Shown one piece after another: positions 44,313 to 56,201 of a stretch of 64,000 nt of DNA. The translations under genes were made by a program, and so were the position numbers. Source of the DNA: Sophora flavescens. Its lineage: Eukaryota > Streptophyta > Magnoliopsida > Fabales > Fabaceae. Below the pieces are notes generated by a model that did not search any database, was not told where the DNA came from, and was given only the letters and a program-made list of their open reading frames with translations. Every line of letters begins with the position of its first letter. The first letter of the stretch is position 1. Where the stretch lies: the NCBI GenBank assembly GCA_030762895.1, contig CM061064.1, positions 136,383,847-136,447,846 on the forward strand, written 5' to 3'.

Positions 44313-46080
44313 TGTAAACCTACAAGATAATATAGGTTTTTGATATTGACAAATAGAGTATTATGGTATTGTGCTTAATGCATATTATATTGATAAATCC
44401 CATATGACGATTATACTTGATATATTAAGTATTTAATGAATGATGTCGTGCTTAACTGATATCACTTTTTGAATGACAATAATTAAATATTCATGTGTGA
44501 AACAATTATGTTTAATATTGAGCAAATGCACGTGTAATATTTGATATATGCTTGTGATTGACATATATAAATTGGCATGGAATTTAATTTGGAATTATTA
44601 TTATATGCCTGAAGACATAAGAATATGCTAAATATGATATTATTTTCAAATATGTCTTATGATATTAAATGTTATGCATGGCTTTGTGAATGAAATAAAA
44701 TGTGAAATATCATTACTGTTCTCTATACCATGAACTAATGCAATCTATGAGAAACATTATAAAAAAGTTCAGGTTGGAATAAGCAAAGCTATGGAATCAA
44801 GAGTGTGAAGAGCAAGATTCCCAGAAGGACTGGATTGCAAGAAGCAGAAAAGAGTATCCATAAAATCAAGTCTTCCAAGAAGGGGACGAGGGACTTTTAT
44901 TAATTGTATTGTGTGTTTTAGATTCCCTTGTAAATGGTAAATAAAGCTCTCTAATTAAAACTGGTCACACAAACACACATAAATTAGCTTTCTAATTAAA
45001 ACTTAAATGACTTTTAAATGAACTAAAATGTGCAATCAATTTAAGTGAGTATTAAATGGCTATTAATGTGTTTAAATGATTATTAATTATCTCTAGCCGT
45101 TAAGTTTGAATTTGAAATTATATAATCGATTATGATGTTTGGGAAATCGATTATGACTTTTTGAAATGCAAGACAAAGAAAAAATAATCGATTAGTATAA
45201 TCGATTATGCCTTTTAACAGTCAAATGGATTTTACACAGAGAACAAGTAATCGATTATCCTAATCGATTATACCCTGACTGTTTGAAGATACGTCTTTTA
45301 AAATGAGTTAAAATAATCGATTATGACATTTAAATAATCGATTACTGCTCGATAAAAATGAGTTTTAAAATGGGCTTGGCCTAATTTACTTGGGCTAATC
45401 ACTTCTTCTATATAAAGGAAATTTAGGTTGATAACAAAGTGTCAATTCCCATTTTTTTTTAACTGTACTGAAACTCTGTCAAAATCATTTTCTATCACTC
45501 TCACTTATTCTTACACTCTTGACCATATATTCTTGAGAGAGCTTTACACCATATAGGTGCTCTTGTATTGAGCTTCAATTTGTTTTTATCAGCACTATTA
45601 AGAGTGCGTACTGTTGGTGACAGTCGGATTGACTAAAACCTCTTTTGATTACCATTCTTGCAAGAGAGGGTATATCACTTGTAAGGCATTAGTGGGTGTG
45701 ATCTCACTGTTAAGGTTCTAGCTGTGCCTGTTTAAAAGCTAGGGATTTGAGACTCTGTCAGCTAGGGATTGAGTGAAAACCCTTGGTGGTATTGCCTTGG
45801 GGACTGGATGTAGGCCACGTGGATAGTCTGTGGCCGAACCAGGATATATCGCTGTGTCAATCTTCTTATCCCTATCTCTTTTACTTTTGTTTTGGTTTTT
45901 GTAAAAACACTTTTATTTGCACGCGACAACGCCTTAATTTGAAAAGAGCTATTTATTCGTTGCAAATTCCGTTTAAAATTTAAAAGGGGTTTTGATTTAT
46001 TAAGAAGTTTTCATTTTTTATTTAAAACCCAATTCACCCCCCCCCCCCCCCCCTCTCGGGTATGGTTGCCACGGCCAACA
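44313..46080 (+). repeat. 3' LTR of the decayed Sirevirus-like Ty1 element
   Basis: The likely LTR runs from TGTAAACCTAC to GGCCAACA. Its end 'caattcaccccccc…' resembles the LTR end at 51770-51810. It contains four paired AATCGATTA modules (45122-45345), a possible TATA sequence ('tatataaag' near 45411) with the transcribed part after it, and a poly-C run near 46038-46053. The 5' LTR is not found. Confidence 0.7.
45122..45345. repeat. Four paired AATCGATTA modules in the Ty1 LTR
   Basis: Pairs of AATCGATTA or ATCGATTA start near 45123/45146, 45184/45197, 45248/45261 and 45313/45334. Pair-to-pair spacing is 61-65 bp. They lie 70-300 bp upstream of the TATA-like sequence near 45411. Confidence 0.88.
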
Positions 46081-46276
46081 ATAATCATATATTAATATAC
46101 ATATTATCATATGTAATAATATATACATACATACATATGTATAAGCATAAAAATACTACAACACTAATCACAATTAAATTATCAATTATATAAATAACAA
46201 TACTAACTTCATTAATATTAAAAGTAGTAGTAGTAGTAATAATAACAATAATAATAAGAATAATAATAATAGTATA

Positions 46277-46369
<93 letters not shown>

Positions 46370-46419
46370 CTAGGCATCCATAGTAACATAATCCTTTATA
46401 CGAAAATTGGGGTGTTACA
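46081..46419 (-). repeat. LTR start fragment (minus) with trinucleotide repeats
   Basis: Read on the minus strand, the fragment begins TGTAACACCCC at 46419 and shares the phrase 'catatgataatatgtatattaat' region with the plus-strand LTR start at 56202. Between lies a compound microsatellite (46226-46370) of TAA/TAG and about 16 AAC units. Confidence 0.6.
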
Positions 46420-47894
46420 GCATGGTCTGTGGAGTTATCTGAATTCCATCTGAAGTATGAACCAAGGGGCACATCAAATCACAGTGTCTCTCGGACTTCG
46501 TCGTAGAATTGACCTGTATTCTAGAGTCGTCTCAAGCTGAGGTCTGGGAAATGTTTGTCAACGGATCTTTAAATACCAAAGGGAGCGGAGCCGGGGTGAT
46601 CCTGGAAGGCTCCGACGAGATTAGCCTAGAACAGTCGATAAGGCTCAACTTTCCGACAAGAAACAATCAAGCCGAGTACGAAGCCTTAATTGCATGAATG
46701 AAGCTGGTGAGAGAAGTAAGAGCCACAAGATTAAAAGCTTACGACGATTCTTAGCTCATGACTCTCCAGATCAGGGGAAATTACCAGACAAAGGGCGCAC
46801 AGTTAATCAGATACTTGGAAAAGGTAAATCTGCTCGGAACCTTATTCGAAGAATTTTCAATAGAGCATGTCAGAAGGGAAAACAACTCCAGAGTCGATAT
46901 CCTGTCAAAGCTAGCCAGCACCAAAATATCGAGGCAGTGTATGACAGTCATTCAAGAAACTATGTTCTCACTGAGTACCGACAATGAGGGTATAATGGAA
47001 TTAGAAGACATGGATGAAGGGTGGATAACCCCGATAAAAAGGTTTCTGGTCGAGGATGCCTTGTCGGAAGAACCAAAAGAAACGCGAAGAATCAAGAGGC
47101 AGGCCCCATACCACACCATCGTTGGGGGAAAATTGTATAGAAGAGGTTTCTTAGCCCCACTTCTAAAGTGCCTAAGCCCAGAGCAAGCGGAATACACAAC
47201 GGCCAAGGTACATGAAGGAATATGCGGATTACATGATGGAGGACGGCCACTGAACGCAAAGGTGTTGCTAGCCGGCTACTTTTTGCCAACAATGCGAGCA
47301 GACTGCCTTCGACGGATTTAAAAAATGTGAAAAATGTCAGCACTTTGCTAAGGTGGCTTACACCTCATCTGAGAGTTTGCATAGTATCATGTCCCCTTGT
47401 CCCTTTACGAAGTGGGGAATGGATATACTCGGGCGCTTGACCATTGTAAAAGGTAGGTAAAGTTCCTCCTGGTGGCAATTGACTACTTCTAAAAATGGAT
47501 TGAAGCTGAACCATTGGCAAAAATCTCAACCGGACAGGTAAAGAAATTCACATGGAAGAACATCATCTGTAGACACGACCTCCCTCATTCGATTGTCACG
47601 GACAATGGCACTCAATACGCTGACCAAGCCTTTCAGGCATTTCGCAAGCAACTTGGTATCAAGCAGCACTTTAGCTCGGTTGAACACCGCCAATCCAACG
47701 GGCAAGTAGAATCCGCCAACAAAATCATCTTAAGAGGGCTTGGGAAAAGGCTGGAGAAAGCAAAAGGAAATTGGGCTGAAGAACTTCCCAGGGTACTCTG
47801 GGCCTACCATGTCACACCTCAGTCGGCGACAAAAGAAACCCCTTTCTGACTCACTTACGGGGCGGATGCAATACCAGTCGAGTTCGGTGAAATA
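46420..47894 (+). pseudogene. Tat-lineage Ty3 pol fragment: second RNase H and integrase
   Basis: It starts inside the first RNase H (WSVELSEFHLKYEPRG). The extra RNase H domain that marks the Tat lineage follows: MFVNGSLNTKGSGAGVILEG, then NNQAEYEALIA. The first catalytic residue, normally Asp in FVDGS, is Asn here. Next come the linker (FSIEHVRRENNSRVDILSKL), the integrase zinc-finger region (KVHEGICGLHDGGRPL, then a Cys pair in another frame) and the core with WGMDILGRL, IVTDNGTQYADQAF and NGQVESANKIILRGL. Many stops and shifts occur. The fragment is cut at 47894 by an LTR. Confidence 0.88.
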
Positions 47895-50068
47895 TGTAAC
47901 AGCCAGATTTTTAATTACGCTGTTTAACCGGTTAAAATATAATTAATTATATTTTAATTTGAGAGTTAGAAAGTGATTTTTAAATAAAACAAAATCATAT
48001 TCATGCTCTATCTTATGGTAGAAGGTTACGGTGAAATTTTGGTTTTAAAACTCAGACGGAAACCGGTCTGCATTTTTACTGATAGTATAATTTTATACCG
48101 ACAGAAAACCCTAATTTGACCCGAAACTGAAATTTTTAAATTTTTTTTATATTTTTGTCTGTAAGGAATTCTATTTTCCAAATTTCTGATCAGAAATAAA
48201 ATATTATGTTTATTCAGATGAATTTTGGTAAAAGTTCAGACGGAAAACAGTCGGTGTTTTCACTGACAGTAGGATTTTAATGATCAGATAACCTAATTTT
48301 GACTCATGAACAAAATGGTTGATGATTAAATCATATTTCCAATGAGTTTGGCTAGTTTGAAAATTTTAGATCGAAAACGAAAGATTTTGTTTTTATTTGG
48401 GTGTAAAACCCTAATCGGGAAACCGACGGAGTCAGAAACGGAACTACAGAGACGAAACTGGACACCGGAGGGGATGAGTCATGGGGTGATTCACCACCAT
48501 GACTCACCAAGTATTTATGAGCATTGAATGTTAGTAATCATGCTTTTTAAGGTAAAGACCAAAATACCCCCAAGCTTTCATGGCTATTAATAAGACACGT
48601 CTACGCACTTTTAACCACTAATTTTAGATGGTTGTAAACCTCTCACGTAGCTTCAATTTATGCATCCACCTCCAACAAACCATACCTATTTCATTTTGCT
48701 TTCATTTCATCATTTTCCCCTAAAAAACTGAAATCGGGTAAATGACGGAGCTGCGTACCGGATTTCCAGGAACCGCTAATGGATTGGATCGATGAGTCAT
48801 GGATGACTCATAAGATGTGGCCCAAAATCAGACACACCTTCCTTCTTTCTCCACCCCATCTTTTAACCAAACCATGATTACAAATTAACTCTAGTTAGGT
48901 TATTATAACCATAGTTAAGTTATTATATTGTTTTCTAACTTAACATATGTCAACTAATTCAACCATGGTTCATTCTAAACAATTAAACAAAGCAATGTCA
49001 CTCCCTCACACTCTCATTTTCGTGGCTCCTTCACTCCTCTTCATCACTTCATTCATTCATTTCAAAAAATTCTCTAAGTTAATTCTCTCAAAAACCTAAG
49101 ACTCCATGATGGCAAAGCTTGCATCTTGGATCATTATTTTCTTTATTTCAATGGAGGACCATCTTCCTAATCCCTTTAACTCTCTTTATAAACTACTACT
49201 TCGGATTAGAGGAGAAGAATTGAGAGAGAAAACCTCAATAGTTGCAAGGAGCCTTTGTTGGAAGCTTTGAAACTTAGTTGGAGCAGTCTCAGTGAGGGAG
49301 TCACCAAACACTCTTCAATTGTTGGATCATTCCCCAAATTTAGACAAGGTTCAAGACTTGTGGTTCATCATATCCAATGATTGGAATTTGGAACAAACCT
49401 CCAGAGTGTGAGATATGAAGCTTGGACAGTAGGCCTAGGAGGTGAGAAACTCAACCCGGATACCATCTAACTTGTCATCATAGAATTGCGATCGAAGATT
49501 CGTTAACCGTTGGATTGGGCTGAAACAATGTGAGAAGGTGTAGGAAGGATAGTTTTTCATTGTCACTGTTCAGTTTTGTAAATAAAGCTCTGTGTCCAAA
49601 GAATTAAAGCTCAAACAGTAGCCATGTTTTGGTAGCTTTTCCCTAGGACTTGTGAGCTTATTTTGAATCCTATTTCCCCTAGGTCCAGCCATTTTTCTCG
49701 TAAGTTTTTCCATTGATTTTGTCTCTTGATTCAAATAGATTTATTTATTTGAAACCCTATTGTTGATTCGGTTAGTATTTGGTGTTTCCAGTGAATTGTG
49801 ATACTCGTACGTGTAATCGGGTCGGAAAGCGGAACAATGGATGTGTAAGGATGGATGGTGGCGGATTTGTGGATGTTGTTGGACAGCATGCTGAGGTTCG
49901 TGGCAGTAACGTGGATGCATTCGGAGCTTGTACGAGAAAGCGTGCACGTCGATTAGGTGGGGGAAAGAACAAATCTACCATCAGAAACCATAAGTAGTAT
50001 ATTCTATAATAATTGTGCTTAGCGGATTTTTTAAGCAATGATATATGTTGTTTCGAGAAATAATTTTT
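47895..50068 (+). repeat. 5' LTR of a Tekay-like element (LTR-C), cut on the right
   Basis: It starts TGTAACAGCCAG at 47895, inside the Tat fragment. The same start occurs at 55975. An inverted copy of 48120-49580 lies at about 56945-58436. The right end is not seen because a Ty1 LTR interrupts at 50069. Phrases such as 'agacggaaacggtcggtgttttcactgacag' in variant form recur in each copy and in the minus-strand LTR ending at 63107. No credible gene lies within. Confidence 0.75.
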
Positions 50069-51810
50069 GTAAGACTCAATGACTTAGAGATTTTGATATA
50101 TGACAAATACAATTTAATGTGTGTGCAAGTGTTTTAGTGTCAAATTGCAAAGACAGGTATCAAGCAGTGATCAACAAGTTCATTAAGCAAATTCAAGGAA
50201 AATATTCCAGGAAGAGCTTGAAGGAATCAAGGAAAATATTCCAGGAAGAACTTGAAGAAATCAAAAGAGTAAAGTCAAAGATCAAAGGATCATCAAGACC
50301 AAGCTTAAAGGAGAATTTTAGATTTAAGTCTTAGATGATTTGTAAGAGAAAGAAATCTCTTAGTCACAAGATAGCTCAACTAAAAAGATGCATGAAGAAA
50401 ATCAATTTTCATAACCTGGAATAAAAGGAATTAGTTTTTTAATAAAAATGATTTTTGGAAATAAGAAAATTATTTTTCAAGTACAGCCAAATAATCATTG
50501 GATGTATGTCTGCTACTGTAACTGATAAATGAATTTAAGGTTCTTGATTCAGTACATAGATATACTACACCTATGCACAATATGAAATCAGATCAGTTAT
50601 AAATGGTTAACTGAATACAGCCCTGTACATATGCTATGTACACGTGTATTCAAGTTTCAGGAACATCTGATGTTCATTAATACATGGATGTACTGATGGA
50701 TTAACCAAGTTCAAGATTTTGAGAAACTATCAGAACTATCAGTATGAAATAGGTTAATACAGCCATGTACTCAACCCCTATTCAAGAACCAGAATCAAGA
50801 AAACAGATTCTGTTATCAGACCCAAATTTGTTTTAATTGATCCCAACGACTATAACTTGTTTCCTATATATAGAGGGATCAAAGGAAAAATTTTAACATA
50901 TCAGAAATTTTAAAAAATCAATTTGAGAGATCAATTGTGAAAATCATTCATCTTCTTATTTGAGCTTCATTGTGAAGAAGAGTGTTTCAATTCTCATAAA
51001 AACTTCAAATTTTATATCTGACTTCTGAGAGTTTAGGAATCAATCTTTCTGTATTTTTCGATTGTAATGAGAGAGGGAGTCTCTCTGTGTGATTAAGGTG
51101 AGGAATCCTAAGAAAGCACATTGATTGAGGCTCTTCACAAGAGTGTGGTATCTCGAGATGAAGGAGTGCTCTGTGGTGTAAAGGTTTTTCAAGCTACCTG
51201 GCTAAAGCTTGTTGTGTTAGTGTGTGAATACCCACAGGTGGAGTGGGGACTGGATGCAAGTCACGGTGACGGTGACTGAACCAGTTTAAAACTGATGCGG
51301 TATCTCTAAACTCAAACTCTTTAATTTCTATCTTGCGCATATAACTGTGATCTTGATGTTCTAAGTTTTCAATTGATATCAGTTCTTGATCTGTTTAATT
51401 TGAATTAAAACCAGAGTATTACTGCAATCAATCTTGAGTTATTAATTGTTTAAAACTGAGGTTATTAAGACTGTTCTTGATCACTGAAACTGATATATTG
51501 TAACTTTAGTTCTTGACTGATTAAGGCCGGCATCTAATACTTGTACGACCCTGAACTAAGCTTCTTTCTATTTGATTCAATCATTGTTTAATTAATAGCG
51601 GTGAGTTGTGAACTTGAATCTTATTACTGATTTATATTTCTGAATTAATCTTTCTTTCCTCATCACCTTCTATTCAATATTTCATAAAAAGCCCTTCACT
51701 GTTTTTGTAAAAGATCCTGAGACAACTCTGATTTGAAAAGTAAAGTTTTTGAAAAGTGTTTTGAAAGCTCAATTCACCCCCACTCTTGAGTCTTTGAAAC
51801 CAAAACAACA
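50069..51810 (+). repeat. 5' LTR of the truncated Ty1 element
   Basis: It begins GTAAGACTCAATG and ends CCAAAACAACA. The first 460 bp match the end of the window (63540-64000) almost base for base, apart from a duplicated 'ggaaaatattccaggaagaacttgaa' unit near 50195-50260. A TATA-like 'cctatatatag' near 50863 precedes the probable transcribed part. The usual leading T of TG is present here but not at 63540. Confidence 0.82.
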
Positions 51811-51812
51811 AT

Positions 51813-51824
51813 TGGCATCAGAGC
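51813..51824 (+). other. Primer-binding site, initiator tRNA-Met (Ty1 element)
   Basis: TGGCATCAGAGC differs from the standard TGGTATCAGAGC at one base and begins two bases after the LTR end. Confidence 0.88.
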
Positions 51825-51859
51825 TAAACTCTTAAGTTTGGCTTAACAACTATAAGAGT

Positions 51860-52786
51860 ATGGCTTCCAATGACTGTTTGAATGAAGGGGCTTCCCTTGC
51901 ACACCCTCCTGCCTTCAATGGATCTAAGTATATCAATTGGAAGGAAAGAATGGTAATCTTTCTTGAGGCAGCAGGTGTTGACATATGGGATGCAGTAGAA
52001 AATGGACAACTTGTCCCCTCTACTGTAGATGCTACTGGTGCTCCAAGAAATAAGCCTAAAACTGAATGGAATGAGGATGATAAGAAAAGAGTTCAATACA
52101 ATGCACGTGCTAAGAATATTATAACATCTTCTTTAAGCCGTGATGAGTTTTTCAGGGTTTCAAATTGCAAATCAGCAAAGGAGGTGTGGGATACATTGCA
52201 AGTAACACGTGAAGGAACCACAGATGTCAAAAGAGCAAGAATGAACAGCCTCACACATGAGTATAAGTTGTTCAGAATGAAGCAAGGAGAACCTATGACT
52301 GAAATGCAAAAGAGATTCACTCACATTGTCAACCAACTTGCTGATCTTGGAAAAACTATATCAAATGAGGATCAAATTAACAAAGTAATGAGATGCTTGA
52401 GCAGGGAATGGCAGCCTAGAGTCACGGCAATCTCAGAATCTAGAGACGTCTCATCAATGACCATTGCCACATTGTTTGGAAAACTGCAAGAGCATGAATT
52501 GGAGTTGAACAGACTGAATGAGAATGAAGAAAATGACAAAAAGAAAAATGGATTGGCTCTGAAATCACAAGTCAGAGAAGTAGAAGACAGTGATGATGAT
52601 GATTCAGCACAAGAGGCAGAATCTGAAGAAGAGATGGGAATGCTAGTTAGAAAATTCAAGAAGTTCCTAAAGAAGAGAGGCAACTTCAAAAGAAAGTCAT
52701 CCACTTTCAAAGGAGAAATTTCAGCAAAGGTGACAACTCTTCCAACAACATCACATGCTATGAATGTGGAAAGATTGGCCACATGA
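51860..52786 (+). pseudogene. Ty1 gag (UBN2-type), first frame
   Basis: A 308-codon frame from ATG 51860 begins MASNDCLNEGASLAHPPAFN. It contains the Ty1 gag core: YINWKERMVIFLEAAGVDIW, ARAKNIITSSLSRDEFFRVS, AKEVWDTLQVTREGT, and MQKRFTHIVNQLADLGK. An acidic region (EVEDSDDDDSAQEAESEEE) and a basic end follow. The first zinc knuckle is read in another frame just before 52786: CYECGKIGHMKLDY, in which the last Cys has become Tyr. A single-base slip near 52730 therefore splits gag here. Confidence 0.88.
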
Positions 52787-53580
52787 AGCTTGACTATCCA
52801 AAACTGCAAAAGAAAGACAAAACAGAAAAGTTTGACTCAAAGGACAAGAAATGGAGAAAGCCAAAAAAGGCCTACATTGCTTGGGTTGATAATGATGTAG
52901 ATTCCACTAAAGAATCTAAATCTGAGGAGCCAAACTTGTGCTTGATGATCAGCAATAACAGTGATTCAGAGAGTGAGGTAAATTCTGATTCACAACCTAC
53001 TTTTGATGAATTGCAAGATGCATTTGATGAGTTACATGCTGAATATCTTAAGATTGCTAAAAAACTTCTCTCATCTAGAAAAATATTTGCTAAACAATGT
53101 GATGATTATTCGTGCTTGAAAATGAAAGAAAGAGAACTAGAAGTTAGGAATAAGGTCTTGATTGCATCTAGCTCTAATTGTTCTAAGTGTTGTACATTGA
53201 CTGAAGAAGTTGGAAAACTGAAAAATGACTTAGCCAAGTTCACAAATGGTAAAGATAACTTGAATGCTTTATTAGGACAGTAAAATTGTGTTTATGATAA
53301 GGCTGGAATAGGATATGAACCTAAGATACATGAGAAATCCTTTAAGAAATTTTTTACTGCACCTAAGACATCAAACATGCCATTTGTTAAATACTATTTT
53401 TGTGCTAGAAAAGGTCACACAGCTTCTACATGTCATTATAGAAAATATGCTTATAATAAGTCTAAGTATATGCGGGTTCCTAAAGGAACTAGTGATGGAA
53501 CTAACTCAAAAGGACCCAAATAGATTTGGGTACCTAAAGCACAAATATAAATTCTGTTTTGTAGGTGTGTTGGAAAGCTA
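52750..53580 (+). pseudogene. Ty1 gag, second frame, with knuckle remnants
   Basis: The frame holding the first knuckle continues from 52783 to 53283 as a Lys- and acid-rich protein (KKAYIAWVDNDVDSTKESKS, TFDELQDAFDELHAEYLKIAKKLL) with a leucine-rich helical pattern. A TAA at 53281 is followed in the same frame by a second, damaged knuckle (YYFCARKGHTASTCHY) and the RVPKGT/IWVPK repeats also seen at 33300. In-frame stops lie near 53520 and 53549. Confidence 0.8.
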
Positions 53581-54336
53581 AAAAATGTGAAATGGTACCT
53601 TGATAATGGCTGTTCCAAGCACATGACAGGAGACAGAAGCAAGTTCATTACATTCACTCCAAAATCTACTGGAAGTGTTACATATGGAGACAATAACAAA
53701 GGGAGGATACTCGGCATTGGCAACATTGGAAGTAACTCAACAACAATCATTGAGGATGTACTATATGTTGAGAGACTGAAACACAACCTATTAAGTATCA
53801 GTCAACTATGTGACAAAGGCTTCAAGGTAAAATTCAATTCCAATAGTTGCTTAATAGAAAATCAGCATGATGAAAATTTGAAATTAATTGGACACATGAC
53901 AGATAACATCTATATGCTTGATTTAGATAATATCTCTTCAAATACTGCATGCTGTCTTATTTCAAAAGAAGAAGAGAATTGGCTTTGGCATAGAAGAATT
54001 GCACACATTCACATGAACCACTTGAATAAACTGATTTGTAAAGATCTTGTAATTGGTTTGCCTAAACTGAAATTTGTGAAAGATGGACTATGTGATGCAT
54101 GTCAAAAAGGAAAGCAAGTTAAGGTCTCTTTTAAACCAAAGAACATTGTTTCAATAACTAGACCCTTGCAACTTTTACACATGGATTTATTTGGTCCATC
54201 TAGAACCAAAAGCTTTGGTGGGAGCTTGTATGCAGTGGTAATAGTAGATGATTACTCTAGATATACAAGGACATATTTTCTATCTTATAAGAGTGATTCA
54301 TTTGCTGCATTTAATAAAATGGCAAAAATTGTCCAA
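53581..54336 (+). pseudogene. Ty1 protease and integrase N-terminal half
   Basis: WYLDNGCSKHMTGD is the protease active-site box, with Asn in place of the more usual Ser after the Asp. It is followed by the ILGIGNIGS, VLYVERLKHNLLSISQLCDKG and LWHRRIAHIHMNHLNKL blocks. The zinc finger of integrase is H…H…C..C (CDACQKGK). The first catalytic segment reads LLHMDLFGPSRTKSFGG and VIVDDYSRYT. The sequence ends near 54336 before the second and third acidic residues of the DDE triad, so it cannot make a working integrase. The frame is otherwise open. Confidence 0.9.
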
Positions 54337-55720
54337 ACTATGCTTAGAAGTTGGGTAGTGTGTCCGAACCCGATGCGATCATTAACATTAGTATGGCATA
54401 TGGTATTTATATACTCGTCTATATGGTATTATATGTCATACTGATAAAAGCAAATGATTTCTTTTATAGAATCATGACTCACGGAAGAGGGAATCCGACA
54501 AATAGTGGTGACCGAACTCCTGAAAGAATCATTGGAGCTATCAATGGTAACGTTGACCATATTGACAATGGAGGAGACTCATCTGCGACTCCCAATACCA
54601 TGGAAACGATAGCTGCTGCGTTGTTATTACAAACACAGCAGAATGCTGAGATGCTGCAGATGAATAGAGAGCAGCATGAATTTCAGAATCAAAGGAGAGC
54701 TGCAACAGCTGAGGATGCCTGAATGGCTACTTTTATGAAAGGGAAGCCACCTCAATTCCTAGGAGATTATGAACCCGAGAAGGCGGAATGGTGGGTACAA
54801 GAGATAGAGAAGATATTCGATACCATGCGCTGCAAAGAGGATAGGAAAGTGACGTATGCTGCTTTCATGTTAACTGGAGGATCAGAATCCTGGTGGAGAG
54901 GCAAGTAAATATTGTTGGAGGTCGAGGTCAAATTTATCAACTGGCAACTGTTTAGCGACTGCTTATTTGAAAAATATTTTTCGCGTCTAGTTCGACGTTA
55001 GAAGGAAAGCGAATTCATGAGTCTCGAACAAGGCAACATGACTGTAGGTGATTATGCATCGCGTTTTGAGGCTCTGATTAAGTATTCAGAATTTTATTAG
55101 AGATTCTTAGATGAAGATTGGCAATGCAGAAGGTTTGAGGAAGGACTCCGACATGAACTCTAGATGGCTATAGTATCTCTCGATATCCAAAGTTTCCCGG
55201 AGCTGGTGGAGAGATGCAGTGCCATAGAAAGCATAGATCTGAGGCAAGCTGCTGAGCAGAGGCAGCAGAGGAGTGGAGGTCCTATTCGATCAGGTCTGCA
55301 AAGGAGAGAAGGTAGTGGTTCTCAAGAGAGACAAGGACCATATGCCAGACAGTTGCAGACAGTGGCACCAACATCAGTAACTACCACACAAGTGGTCGGA
55401 ACGGGCCAGCAACAACAAGGCTTAGTTTGCTTCAGATGCGGGGGACCGCATCATGTTAGAAATTGCAAGGAGGGATCTGGTTGTTTCAACTGTGGGAAAC
55501 CAGGTCATTATGCTCGTGATTGTAGACAGAGAGGTATACAGCAGCCGATAGCTGCGGATAGAGAAGCTGGAGGTTATAGAGGGGGAACTGGGAGAGGAGT
55601 TCCAGCAATAGGTCAGCAAATGGCTAGACCTCAAGCTGCTGGGAGAGTGTTTACCATAAGGGGAGTTGAATCCTCTCACCTTGCAGATCTCATAGAAGAT
55701 AAAATGACTAAGTTTTAATT
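54337..55720 (+). pseudogene. Tekay-like Ty3 gag with two zinc knuckles, several stops
   Basis: From about 54472 the frame reads MTHGRGNPTNSGDRTPERI, then TMETIAAALLLQTQQNAEML, and after a TGA at 54720 continues in frame with FMKGKPPQFLGDYEPEKAEWW, the start of the gag core. More stops lie at 54906, 55000, 55097 and 55161. The last open part (55164-55718) holds CFRCGGPHHVRNC, an irregular knuckle, and CFNCGKPGHYARDC, a regular CCHC knuckle. Protease should follow GRVFTI but is absent: the sequence goes straight to the region before the 3' LTR, so almost all of pol has been deleted. Confidence 0.88.
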
Positions 55721-55974
55721 ATGTCCTTCAAGGATGATAGATCAATGTGAAATGTTAAGGACAATGAACATAATGTAGTGATGGATTGTTTCGAGGTTAA
55801 ATAGAATGATATAAGAATGAATTCTGTTATGAAGTTACCGCTGTCATTTAAGAGAAGACAACGATGAGAAATACGATGTAGGATCTTTAGATTAAGAAAC
55901 ATTTGTAAGAGGTTACCCATTTTTGAGTTAAAAAATTCCGAGGCCGGATTTTGCTTTTTAAAGAAGGGTAGTAA
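55721..55974 (+). other. Pre-LTR region of the Tekay-like element
   Basis: Non-coding. Its wording ('gaattctgttatgaagtt…gatgtaggatctt') parallels 28080-28280 in the 20 kb element. The purine-rich AAAGAAGGGTAGTAA just before 55975 is the likely polypurine tract. Confidence 0.65.
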
Positions 55975-56201
55975 TGTAACAGCCTGATTTTTAAGTATGT
56001 TGATTAACTGGTTAAAATATAATTAATTATATTTTAATCTTAGAGTTAGAAAGTGATTTTTAAATAAAACAAAATCATATTTATGCTCTATCTTATGGTA
56101 TAAGGTTACGGTGAATTTTGGGTTTAAAACTCAGACGAAAACTGGTCTGCATCTTTACTGACAGTATAACTTTATACCGGCAGAAAACCCTAATTTGACC
56201 T
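55975..56201 (+). repeat. Start of the Tekay-like element's 3' LTR (LTR-C)
   Basis: It starts TGTAACAGCCTG and follows 47895-48125 closely, then stops at '…ctaatttgacc'. The continuation of LTR-C is not to the right but appears inverted, ending at 58436. Confidence 0.82.

Larger units (their letters stand above)
50069..54336 (+). mobile_element. Sirevirus-like Ty1 element, 3' half missing
   Basis: LTR 50069-51810, primer site 51813-51824, gag from 51860, second zinc knuckle and protease near 53400-53900, and integrase up to about 54336. The sequence then passes abruptly into the leader of a Ty3 gag. RT, RNase H and 3' LTR are missing. The element was inserted into LTR-C and later truncated, with loss of the rest of LTR-C and the Tekay-like primer site. 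Confidence 0.85.

Noticed and set aside
46186..46472. Poly-Leu/Ile/Val open frames on the minus strand
   Set aside because: They are translations of TAA/AAC trinucleotide repeats, not genes.
50119..50334. 71-codon Lys-rich frame in the Ty1 LTR
   Set aside because: It falls in U3 of the LTR and contains a duplicated DNA unit that explains the repeated peptide. The copy at 63590 differs by indels that break the frame.
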